Of a DNA stretch of 64,000 bases, positions 56,044 to 64,000 are shown piece by piece. Origin of the DNA: Mallotus nudiflorus. Lineage: Eukaryota > Streptophyta > Magnoliopsida > Malpighiales > Euphorbiaceae. The position numbers were made by a program, and so were the translations under genes. Location of the stretch: NCBI GenBank assembly GCA_947683625.1, contig CANTUR010000837.1, positions 868,001 to 932,000 on the forward strand, read 5' to 3'. How positions within the stretch are numbered: the first letter of the stretch is position 1; every line of letters begins with the position of its first letter. The notes under the pieces are model-generated. The model was not told where the DNA came from. It did no database searches and saw only the letters and a list, made by a program, of their open reading frames with translations.

Positions 56044-56120
56044 AGGATTTGATTTTTATTTTAATTTAGTATTGATTAGAAATTGACTTTCCTTTATTGT
56101 TAGAGATTTAATTTCCCACC

Positions 56121-58052
56121 TGTAGACACCCGATTCGGTCAGCCCATGTTAGGGGACAAATTAGGGTTGCTTAGCTTGACTAGCCCGTTATCAAGCCTAA
56201 TGATGAGATTGTGAACTTGGACATGAGGATGAAGCCTGAATCTTTAAGTGAAAAGTGGGCTTGAAAATCCAGAAGCCTGCAAAACCCAAACCGAGCCCAA
56301 CTACCCAAGTTTGGCCCAAGCCCGCTCGGCCCAACGCGGGCCTAGGCCAAAGGGGGGCTGCCTCATTGTAATGAGGTGATCACCTCTTTGGCAGCTGCCA
56401 ATAAGGCGATCGCCTCACCGATGAGGAGCTGCCCCTCTAGCAGCCCACGTACAGCTGCAATCAAGTGGCATGGGCCCCACACTCTAGACTTTCTCCTTGC
56501 ATGAGGAAAAGACTTTTGGGGAAAGGAAAAAGGCTAGGGGAGGTCATGATGGGCTAGGAGGCTGAGGGGGATGGGTAAGCTAAAGGATAAAAGGGGAAAA
56601 AAAGGAGAAAAGAAAGGGGAGAGAGCTCTGAAAAAAAAAAGACAGAAGGAGAGAAGGGAAGAATAAGGAAAACATCCTGAAGGAAGAGAGGAGGTCCACT
56701 TTCCCATAAGAGAAGAAGGAATAAACTTATGTTAAGGAGAGATATCATATCTTAGTAAGGATCTCAATCAAAGTAGCTCTGAGGGCCTCTCATTTTGGTA
56801 TGAAATTTGCATCTTGAACTTGATATGTTCATCATTTTGTATGTTCTTGCTTGCGTGTAACTGAGTCTTTAGCATATTCTAGGTTTGTCTCTAGTGCATG
56901 TGCTTGACATCTCATTTTATTGATGGATCTTTGAATATTTACGTATGTAGTTGTAGTATGATGAGTGTAGAGTGTGTATATGCATGTTTTGTTTGCTTAG
57001 AGTAGAAGTTTGCACGTCTTGGAAGTCAGAGCCGTTCTGGTTGTCAGGCGGCACCTCTTCATAGAGGCATCGCCCCATCTCAGTGAGACGATCTTTTGTC
57101 TCAAGATTGCAAAAGCCTTGTTGATGAGGCGTCGCCTCTTCAATGAGGCGATCGCCTCATCTCAATGAGTCGACAGCCTCATTGACAGGGTTAACCCATT
57201 TCCTGCTTCATTTTATTGATTATTTACTGTGATGCTTGCCTTAACATGTCCCCTTTTGACCTTAAACATGTCTATATGATTGCATGATGGTCACTATCTT
57301 GATTGTTTGATATTTTCTTTAACTCATAATGTGACAACCTCTTTGTAGGATCTCTTTGTAAATATTATTATATGTGACTTCATTTTTGTAAGAAGAAAGG
57401 CTAATCGTGTGATATTTGCAGGAATTACTTGATAATTTCTGTCGTTAAGCAATCACTTTTGCTATTTATCCTTTGTATATTATTGTCTTTATGTTATTTT
57501 AGTAGTTTATTTTGGTATATGTTTGGTTTATTTTCTGTATATTATTTCACTTATTTGATTAAAAAGCGTTGTAATCCTTAATCCCTTCCCCCTATTTAAT
57601 TTTGAATGTATGGTTGTAAATTATTATTTATTTTATTTACTATGTTTTTTGAATGTTGGGACATAAAGGCATGAAATTGGACTAATGTACAAACTTGTAC
57701 TTAATTATAAAATCTAGCAATTATCCGAAGGCAATTTCATTACTTGTGGTAAATGAGGAAATAATTAAATAATTAAATGGTAATAAAATGCAAAACACAA
57801 ACGGAGGCCAACCGTAAGGTTGGGTGAGCATTTAAACGATCATACCCAGTTTTCGAACCTGATCCTTGATGACGGCTTCTGGGAACCTCCATGGGATCCA
57901 GTTGTTGTACAGTGTGTCCTAACTTTTATCCGGGTGGTGACTCTATCTCCGAATAGGCCCATGACCTATATCGTATTTCCTAGTGGGCCTCGACCCCATA
58001 TAGTGCCGTGGTCGCCAAACACTAGGGCGCGTGCTAAACCCCGCTGCCTACA
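56121..58052 (+). repeat. 5' LTR of gypsy E
   Basis: 1.93 kb, TGTAGACACCC to GCCTACA. It contains several GATC-centred short palindromes: GAGGTGATCACCTC near 56375, GGCGATCGCC near 56405, and an 18-bp perfect one, ATGAGGCGATCGCCTCAT at 57143-57160, with partial copies at 57080-57140. The right end shares GCGCGTGCTAAACCCCGC with the LTR end of the gypsy composite. Confidence 0.9.
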
Positions 58053-58053
58053 G

Positions 58054-58071
58054 TGGCGACTCCACTAAGGA
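58054..58071 (+). other. primer binding site of gypsy E
   Basis: TGGCGACTCCACTAAGGA one base after the LTR; the best-preserved of the three Tat-type sites here. Confidence 0.88.
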
Positions 58072-58989
58072 TAGAGAAACTAATTCTAGTGTTTTGTGTT
58101 TTATCATCTTTAATTATTTTCTTATTTCTTCCTACATTTATGCATTCACTACACATTTTGCACACAATGAGCACTTCAGTCCCGAATAAACCCGACAATA
58201 GTCAGTACTTCGCTACCTACGTTTCACTCAAACCTGGTGGTGGAATATTTGATTATTGTCACTTACGACACATACTAATCCACGTTGTTTGACCCTTGAG
58301 TGGGGAGACGTATATGGATGTATATCGTTGTGGGAGCCAAAGCATTTTTACCCAAGACTCAAGCCCATGTAATGACTTAGCAACTATCCTTAGGAATTTT
58401 TCCCACATGCATGTGTATTATGCCATATAATGGACCCTTAAAATAAACCTCAACCCCATCAATAAGCAGTCCAAAATAAAATAAGCCCCCATGTCCGACC
58501 AAAGCCCATTATAAATAAGCTAGTCAATAAAGGCCTCTTATGCCTACTTATAACCCATTTCAAATGGGCCTTGACAAGTAAGTTTATGGTGCTAAGGATC
58601 TTGGCTCATAGAAAGTGAACTCCAGCTTTATTTAAAGGGACCATTACTTGTCTGAATCATTTTGAAGAGTTTTCTTGCATACGTTAGTTTTATTATCCCC
58701 TACTGATAATTAAAACCCAGGCCAAAAATCCTAGGACATGATACTCGCCATTTAAATACGTGTGTGGGGGAAATAAGGGTGGAAGTTTGCACATTTAAGT
58801 TCCATGTTTTGATCTTGTATATTTTTTTGTGTGTGACCTTTTTGTTTCTAAATATAACAGACTTGCATATCATGCATACATGTCATGCATCATTCTAACC
58901 AGCTGTTTTGTAGCGCCATAGGTCCTTCAAGCTCAGCAGGGTGGGTCCGAACTAGTTCAAGTCGTTTGATCAGAAATTCAAAATTAGGA
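58072..58989 (+). other. leader of gypsy E
   Basis: About 0.9 kb with no protein-like frame and no extra 5' ORF. It contains GTATATTTTTTTGTG and CATGCATACATG-like short repeats near 58830-58890, as in the composite's leader. Confidence 0.6.
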
Positions 58990-60738
58990 ATGGCAAGAGG
59001 GTTTGATCCAGAAACATTTGGGGCACAGTGGAAAGAAGAAGTAATAGCGAAAACCTAGGCTATGATGAGGGAAATGATGGAGGAGATTACTAAGCTCATC
59101 AGAGAAGGTCAACCACCCAATGCACCGCTAATCGATCCGGTTAACCTTGACGAAGAAATACCGATTAAGGGAAGGGAAGAAGATGATGTAACAGTATTAG
59201 CCAATCCGGGGAATCAAAGAAATGTCATCCAAGCTGAGGATGTGGGTCAGACCGAGTGGGCTACGAATATGACCAGAGTGATGAACCAAATGCAGGTGAT
59301 GATGAAGGAGAAGGGTATGGTCGCCCCCTTAGATTACGATCTAAATTTGGAAAAGGGTGATGAACCGCTACCCTATAAGTTCAAATTCCCAGACATGAAG
59401 AAGTACACTGGTGCTGAGGATCCCCATTTGCATTTGAAGCAATATGTAACATACATTAAGGCTACTGAGCTAAATAAGAGCCAGATTGTTAAGCAGTTCC
59501 CTATTTCACTGGAAGGAGCACCAATTCATTGGTATTACACCTTGGAATCACATGTTCAGTAGGATTGGAAAGAATTATGCACTGCTTTTGTTAAGTAATA
59601 TGGTCTCAACGTCCAACTAGAAGTGTCCTTGAGAGATTTGCAGAATACCAAGCAGAACTTTAGCGAGCCTTTTGTTGATTACCTAACTCATTGGAGGGGA
59701 AAATTGTCCTTGATAAGGCATAGGCCAGCTGAGCCCAACTAGTTGGTCTTGGTAATAGAAGGGTGTGTTCCCACATTATCTAGGAAATTGAGGGATCTGG
59801 GGATCAGAAATTTTGAAGAGTTATATAGATTTGGGGTCCAGAAAGAATCAGATTTTGCCAAAAAGAAGAAATTCTTCAGAAGAAGTTCTGGGGGCAAAGA
59901 GGGAGCTAGCTCGAGCAGTAATGTTTAGATTCATGCCATTTGACCACTGAGCAGTAATGTACAAGTCAGTGCAGTTAGACAACCCTGAGGATTTTCTAAT
60001 CTAGGACGTCCTATGTCCAAAGTACTCAATAAGCTCATTGAGAAGAACCTGTTATGACCTTTGCCTTTGCAACAACCCTTGCCTGGAGCCAACCTAAAGC
60101 TTTTATGTAAATTTCATCAAACCATCGGGCATGACACGGATAGCTATGCCCGATTAAAGCATGAAATTCAAGATTTGATAGACTCAGGTAAAATCACCAA
60201 CCCATAAACCAAAAAACCAAACACTCAAACCAACCTATTACCCAATTACCAAAATGTACCACCTCCTAACCCATCCATTTTGATGGTCAACTATGCCCTA
60301 ACAGAGGAACAAGTCCTAAACTCCATCATTGATGTCTCTCATGATTCCCGATAACTCAGGCCTGAAAATCTGAGAACAATCGAACAACCCACAGAGTTAG
60401 AGGTGCGAGTCTTGGACATATGGAGTTCCGATGATGAAAGCAAAGAATAAGTTGACTTATGGGACAACGAGGGGTGTAAGCAGAATCAGTCCATGGGGAA
60501 GGTCAAAGAGAAGGGAAAAGGAATCGAGGCTACCAAGACTGGGCCCAAAAAGGTAGGAAATGCAGAAAAGGGAAAGGGGGTAGAAGAAAACAGAGAGTCA
60601 ATTAGCAGTGTTTGGGAGTTACTCATGCATTCTAGGGATCACAGGGAAGCCCTAGTCCTAGCACTAGACCAAAGGAAAATTTCCACTAGTTCCACTCCAG
60701 AACAGATGGTTCAGTCACTAACGGAAACTCCTTAAGGA
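58990..60738 (+). pseudogene. gypsy E gag, broken
   Basis: ATG 58990 (MARGFDPETFGAQWKEEV) is in the frame of the longer ORF from 59062. Order: MMREMMEEITKLIREGQPP, MQVMMKEKGMVAPLDYDLNL, the conserved PYKFKFPDMKKYTGAEDPH, then the capsid region SLEGAPIHWYYTLESHVQ, and DWKELCTAFVKQYG after a stop at 59560. The zinc-binding part near 60110 reads LCKFHQTIGHDTDSYARLKH (C..H..; the second Cys is Tyr). A Lys/Glu/Gly-rich tail follows (60493-60735). About eight stops interrupt a single frame that continues directly into protease. Confidence 0.87.
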
Positions 60739-61647
60739 ATGATAACTTGTTCCAATGACGATCTGCCTCTAGAAGGGAGAGATCACCACAAGGCCCTGTT
60801 TATCAAAGCCGAGGTAAAAGGGAAGATGACCTGTTGTGTGATGGTTGATAATGGTTCTGCCATCAATGTGTGTCCATTGAAGATTCTGCCAAAGCTGGGG
60901 CTGACAATAGCTGACTTAAAGCCTTCTAAAGTAGTTATCAAGGCTTACAATGACACCAAAAGATCTGTGGAGGGAACTTTTAGGGTATTGGTCAGAATAG
61001 GGCCTATAGAAGTTTGGGTTGACATGCATGTGCTTGATATCCCGATAACCTTTGCTATTTTATTGGGAAGGCCATGGTTTCACCCCCTGGGTGGCGTTCC
61101 ATCCACCGTTCATCAAAAGGTTAAGTTTACACACGAAAGGAGGGTTGTCACCATCTCAGCTGAAACTGAAGTCGCCATAGCCACACTAAAGTTAATCCCC
61201 AAGGAGATTTCCCTTAGCCCTAGTTTTGAAGTCTATGTGATTTATGAAGATGAGATGGATGAAAGGGTTCTGAGAATGATGCACAATATGAAGTTTCTGC
61301 CCGGCATAGGATTAGGGAAAGATCATAACGGACCTTCAAGGTTTGTAAGGAACAAAGTACTTGTTTTGAAGCATGGGTTAGGGTTCAAAGAGGTTGACAA
61401 AGCTGGGAAAGAGATGGGTACGTCGAACCAGTCTGAAGAAAAGGAGGAGGAAACAGAGGCTAGAAAGAAGACTCTATGGGAAATCTTTATAAAGGAAGGC
61501 ACCGAGCATTCATATAGCGGGACTCCGGAACCTCTTCTGGTGGTTGGGGAAGTCATCCCAGGGTTCGAGATATTTATCGAATTTGTGAACAAACCCGAGG
61601 AAGCTGCTATCGAAAAGGCCCCTACTGAGGAGCTAGTACTGGCTTAA
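60739..61647 (+). pseudogene. gypsy E protease region, 302 codons open
   Basis: The longest uninterrupted frame in the window. DDLPLEGRDHHKALF leads to the protease active site VMVDNGSAINVCPLKIL, then FAILLGRPWFHPLGGVPST, the flap and C-terminal end of gypsy proteases. Near residue 190 FLPGIGLGKDHNG resembles the G-patch-like segment found after protease in Tat elements. The rest is acidic (EEKEEETEARKKT) and ends PTEELVLA. Its first in-frame ATG is inside the polyprotein; in the living element it would be translated as part of gag-protease. RT follows in another frame after about 200 bp. Confidence 0.87.
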
Positions 61648-61805
61648 GAGGAGTCTAAAGAGAATGAAGCTACTTCGGGGCAGAAGGGCATTGATGATCA
61701 GAACAAAGACAAGACTTTGAGACTTACATCCTCGATTCTATCATAGATACCTTTTATGATGACTATGATGTTTCTATTATTTCTCTATTTGAGACTGACG
61801 ATCTT

Positions 61806-62871
61806 TTCTTTTCGAAAGTGAATGCAATGAATTTGAACTTGCTTATTTGTGTGATGTATTCCCTAATGGTTATTCTGTTTGTGATGATCATTTCATGCAT
61901 ATGTTTGACATTAATTCTACGCAAACTGAATCATTTAATTTACGCACAAACGATAATCCTAAAAATATATTGCTTGCTTCTGGTTTAACTCATGGTGAGA
62001 GAGAAAATATAGAAGAAATCTTAAAAAAGAGATCGAAAGTATTTTCTTAGGGTTATGAGGACATGCCCGGGATTGACAAGGAGATCTCAGAACACAGAAT
62101 CCCCATATACCCTCACACAGCGCCAATAAAGCAAAAGCAAAGAAGGTTAAGGCCAGAATGGGCTCTTCTGGTTAAGGAAGAAGTCAAAAAGCAGCTGAAG
62201 GCAATGTTTTTAGAAGTGGTAGAGGACACTCAATGGTTAGCAAATATATTTCCAGTTCCTAATAAGGATAAAAGGGTCAAAGTGTGTGTGGACTACCGAG
62301 ATTTGAATAAAACCTGCCCTAAGGATGACTTTCCCCTATCACATATTGACACATTAATTGATAGTGCGGCTTCCAATGCAATATGGCAGTAATGGATAGG
62401 TTGAAGACATCATTCATCACCAAATGGGGTGTGTATTATTACCAAGTGATGCCTTTTCGGTTGAAGAATGCGAGGGCCACTTATCAGAGGATGGCGACTG
62501 CCCTACTACACGACATGATCCATAAAGAGGTCGAAGTGTATGTAGATGATATGATGGTGAAATCTACAACCAGGGAAGGGCATTTTGAAGCACTAGACAA
62601 GTTTCTGGCTAGGGCAGAAAAGTCAAATCTCAAGTTGAACCCGAAGAAGTGTGTTTTTGAGGTCACATCTGGGAAGCTGTTGGGACACATTGTCAGTCAG
62701 AAAGGAATAGAGATGGATCTGGATAAAATCAAAGCAATCAGGGACATGCCCGTGCCAAAAAATGGAAAAGAGGTCCGAGGGTTTCTGGGGCGCTTACAGT
62801 ATATCAGCAGATTCATAGCCAAGCTGACAGCCATCTGCGACCCTATCTTTAAGCTTCTAAAGAAAGACTAA
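61806..62871 (+). pseudogene. gypsy E reverse transcriptase, catalytic motif deleted
   Basis: Pre-RT: LCDVFPNGYSVCDD, MHMFDINSTQ. RT: HRIPIYPHTAPIKQKQRRLR, VCVDYRDLNKTCPKDDFPLS, then at about 62385 a deletion of about 45 bp with a frame change. The segment FMDGFSSYNQ-type motif A, which carries a catalytic Asp in the other copies, is missing between SAASNAI and MAVMDRLK. Downstream: VMPFRLKNARATYQRMATAL, VEVYVDDMMVKSTTREGH (YVDD intact), KLLGHIVSQKGIEMDLDKI, GRLQYISRFIAKLTAICDPI. With motif A gone the enzyme is dead irrespective of the stop at 62050. Confidence 0.88.
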
Positions 62872-63654
62872 CCCGTTGTGTAGAATGAGAAGTGTCAACA
62901 GGCTTTTGAAACTATCAAGGATTACCTGATGAATCCCCCTGTCTTACAACTGCTGAAACCAGGTAAGGTCTTAATCCTGTATCTTGCAATTGAAAAGGAT
63001 GCAATAGGGGCAATGCTAGCACAGGAAGGCGAAGGGAAAACGGAGCACGCTGTATATTACCTAAGTAAAAAGCTCTTACCCTATGAAGCTACTTACAGTT
63101 TAGTAGAGAAGACTTGTCTAGCAGTGATCTGGGCAACGAGGAAACTCCGACACTACTTCCAGTCATATAAGGTGCAAGCAGTTTCCAAACATAATCCTCT
63201 CTGGTACCTCCAACAGACCCCGTCTCTTACAGGAAAATTGGCTAGGTGGCTTGTTTTGCTCACAAAATTTATTATAGAGTATATGGCCAAAAAGACAGTA
63301 AAAGGAAGGGTAGTAGCAGACTTCTTGGCATAAAGCCCGATCGGGGACACCCAAGAGTGGAAGTTGGAGTTCCCTGACGAGCACTTAGGGGCAATAGAGA
63401 TACAAGATTGGGCAATGTACTTTGATGGAGCTGTCAACAACAGGGGAGTTGGGATAGGAGTAATTTTGGTTACGCCAGAAGGAGAAATGATCCCGATGGC
63501 AAAAAGGCTCGAATTTGAAGCAACCATTAACCAAGCAGAATACGAAGCCTGCATCTTGGGCTTAGAAGCATTGTGTAGTGCAAGGGCGAAAAATGTCACT
63601 GTCTACGGGGATTCCATGCTGGTTATAAATAAGCCACCAAAGAATGGGAGATAA
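62872..63654 (+). pseudogene. gypsy E RNase H and second RNase H
   Basis: First RNase H: LYLAIEKDAIGAMLAQEGEG, YYLSKKLLPYEATYSLVEK, KLRHYFQSYKVQAVSKHNPL and ARWLVLLTKFIIEYMAKK, ending DFLA then TAA (63331-63333). The second one, after a short linker, has MYFDGAVNNRGVGIGVIL (Asp), INQAEYEACILGLEAL (Glu) and VTVYGDSMLVI (Asp), all three acidic residues present. Having both is a known Tat-lineage trait (an extra, archaeal-type RNase H). A one-base frame change precedes the end at 63654. Confidence 0.87.
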
Positions 63655-64000
63655 AAGAAGACAGATTACGACTGTACTGGGAATACTTAACCACCATTTT
63701 GTGCTCCTTCACATAATGTAAATTCATCTATTTGCCAAGGGAAGGAAACCAGGTAACTAATGCCTTAGCCACACTGGCCTCCATGTGGGAAAGTGGGAAG
63801 CAACCAGAGGCGAGACCCTTAATCCTTATAAAGTCTCGATCCCCCTATTACGAAGAGGTGAGAGTAATGCCAGTTGATGTCATTGAGAAACCTTGGTTCT
63901 ATGATTTACAAAAGTATATGGAAACTGGGCAATTCCCAGATGACGCTGATAAGAAAGAAAGGATATCCCTACAAATGTTGTCTCGATAGTTCATAAGCCA
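63655..64000 (+). pseudogene. gypsy E linker to integrase, cut by the window end
   Basis: PREGNQVTNALATLASMWES at 63732 onwards is the end of the second RNase H domain, and EKPWFYDLQKYMETGQFPDD the start of the integrase zinc-binding region. The frame stops at TAG 63987 and the window ends before the integrase core. Confidence 0.82.

Larger units (their letters stand above)
55078..56120 (+). mobile_element. short LTR element (TRIM/LARD-like), split by gypsy E
   Basis: LTR 1 (55078-55624, 547 bp, TGATGCA...GTACA) is followed by an iMet-like primer site TGGTATTAAAGCC at 55630-55642. The internal part is only 320 bp and ends with the purine-rich CTTAGAGGGAA. LTR 2 begins TGATGCAG at 55945. LTR 2 is cut at 56120 by the TGTAGACACC end of gypsy E; its remainder should lie beyond the window. 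The tiny internal part without gag-pol fits a terminal-repeat retrotransposon in miniature or a deletion derivative. The (TTA)n run occupies the same place in both LTRs. Confidence 0.82.
56121..64000 (+). mobile_element. Ty3/gypsy Tat-type retrotransposon (gypsy E), 3' end beyond the window
   Basis: LTR (56121-58052), tRNA-Arg-like primer site, leader, gag, protease, RT, RNase H, second RNase H and the start of the integrase region, all on the plus strand. The protein layout matches the gypsy composite domain by domain, but sequence and LTR differ, so it is a separate family of the same lineage. It is inserted in LTR 2 of the short element; the duplication cannot be checked. Confidence 0.93.

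Noticed and set aside
1..64000. tRNA, rRNA or intact host genes
   Set aside because: No cloverleaf with A and B boxes, no rRNA segments and no uninterrupted host-type gene was recognised by eye; the tRNA-like strings are primer binding sites of retrotransposons.

Overview
The window is plant nuclear DNA made almost entirely of decayed LTR retrotransposons. It is AT-rich and carries Ty1/copia polyproteins (domain order protease-integrase-RT-RNase H), Ty3/gypsy polyproteins with a second RNase H between RT-RNH and integrase, iMet-type and Tat/Ogre-type primer binding sites, and Plant Mobile Domain sequence. Together these point to an angiosperm, probably a eudicot, in repeat-rich (for example pericentromeric) chromatin. 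I found no intact host gene, rRNA, tRNA or CRISPR array. Nearly every reading frame has in-frame stops, very often TAG where related copies have CAG or TGG.

Layout. 1-3953: 3' part of a copia element (+) with its 3' LTR. 3954-6661: AT-rich DNA with one unrecognised, broken coding relic (5243-5937). 6662-49151: one 4.6-kb copia element (copia C, LTRs 6667-6982 and 48830-49146, target-site duplication TATAT) stretched to 42.5 kb by two insertions. The first is a 29.1-kb gypsy composite (8417-37530, duplication ATCTT). The second is an 8.8-kb copia element with 1.5-kb LTRs (copia B, 39589-48362, duplication GTGAC). A solo LTR of the copia B family (10819-12366, duplication GTTGG) sits inside the gypsy composite. 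49152-53950: a minus-strand copia (copia D) without a visible 5' LTR. 53951-55077: no gene seen. 55078-56120: a short LTR element of TRIM/LARD type, split by a second Tat-type gypsy (gypsy E, 56121 to the window end).

The gypsy composite is the main item. From 8417 to 37199 it is an imperfect inverted repeat: LTR, leader, gag, pol and an accessory region on the + strand are followed, around a centre near 22592, by the reverse complement of the same series, ending in an inverted LTR. The last 331 bp of a direct-orientation 3' LTR then closes the unit against a matching target-site duplication. Between pol and the centre each arm carries two genes antisense to gag-pol. The first is a multi-exon gene with a Plant Mobile Domain and the second is a two-exon gene of a plant transposon-associated type (DUF7745-like). 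Both keep recognisable GT-AG introns and TATA-like boxes. The two copies of the first gene diverge from the palindrome centre.

The gag-pol frames would have supplied capsid, protease, RT/RNase H and integrase, but none is intact. What could still be active is transcription: LTR promoters, the divergent promoters at the centre, and a read-through RNA able to fold on itself over about 12 kb.
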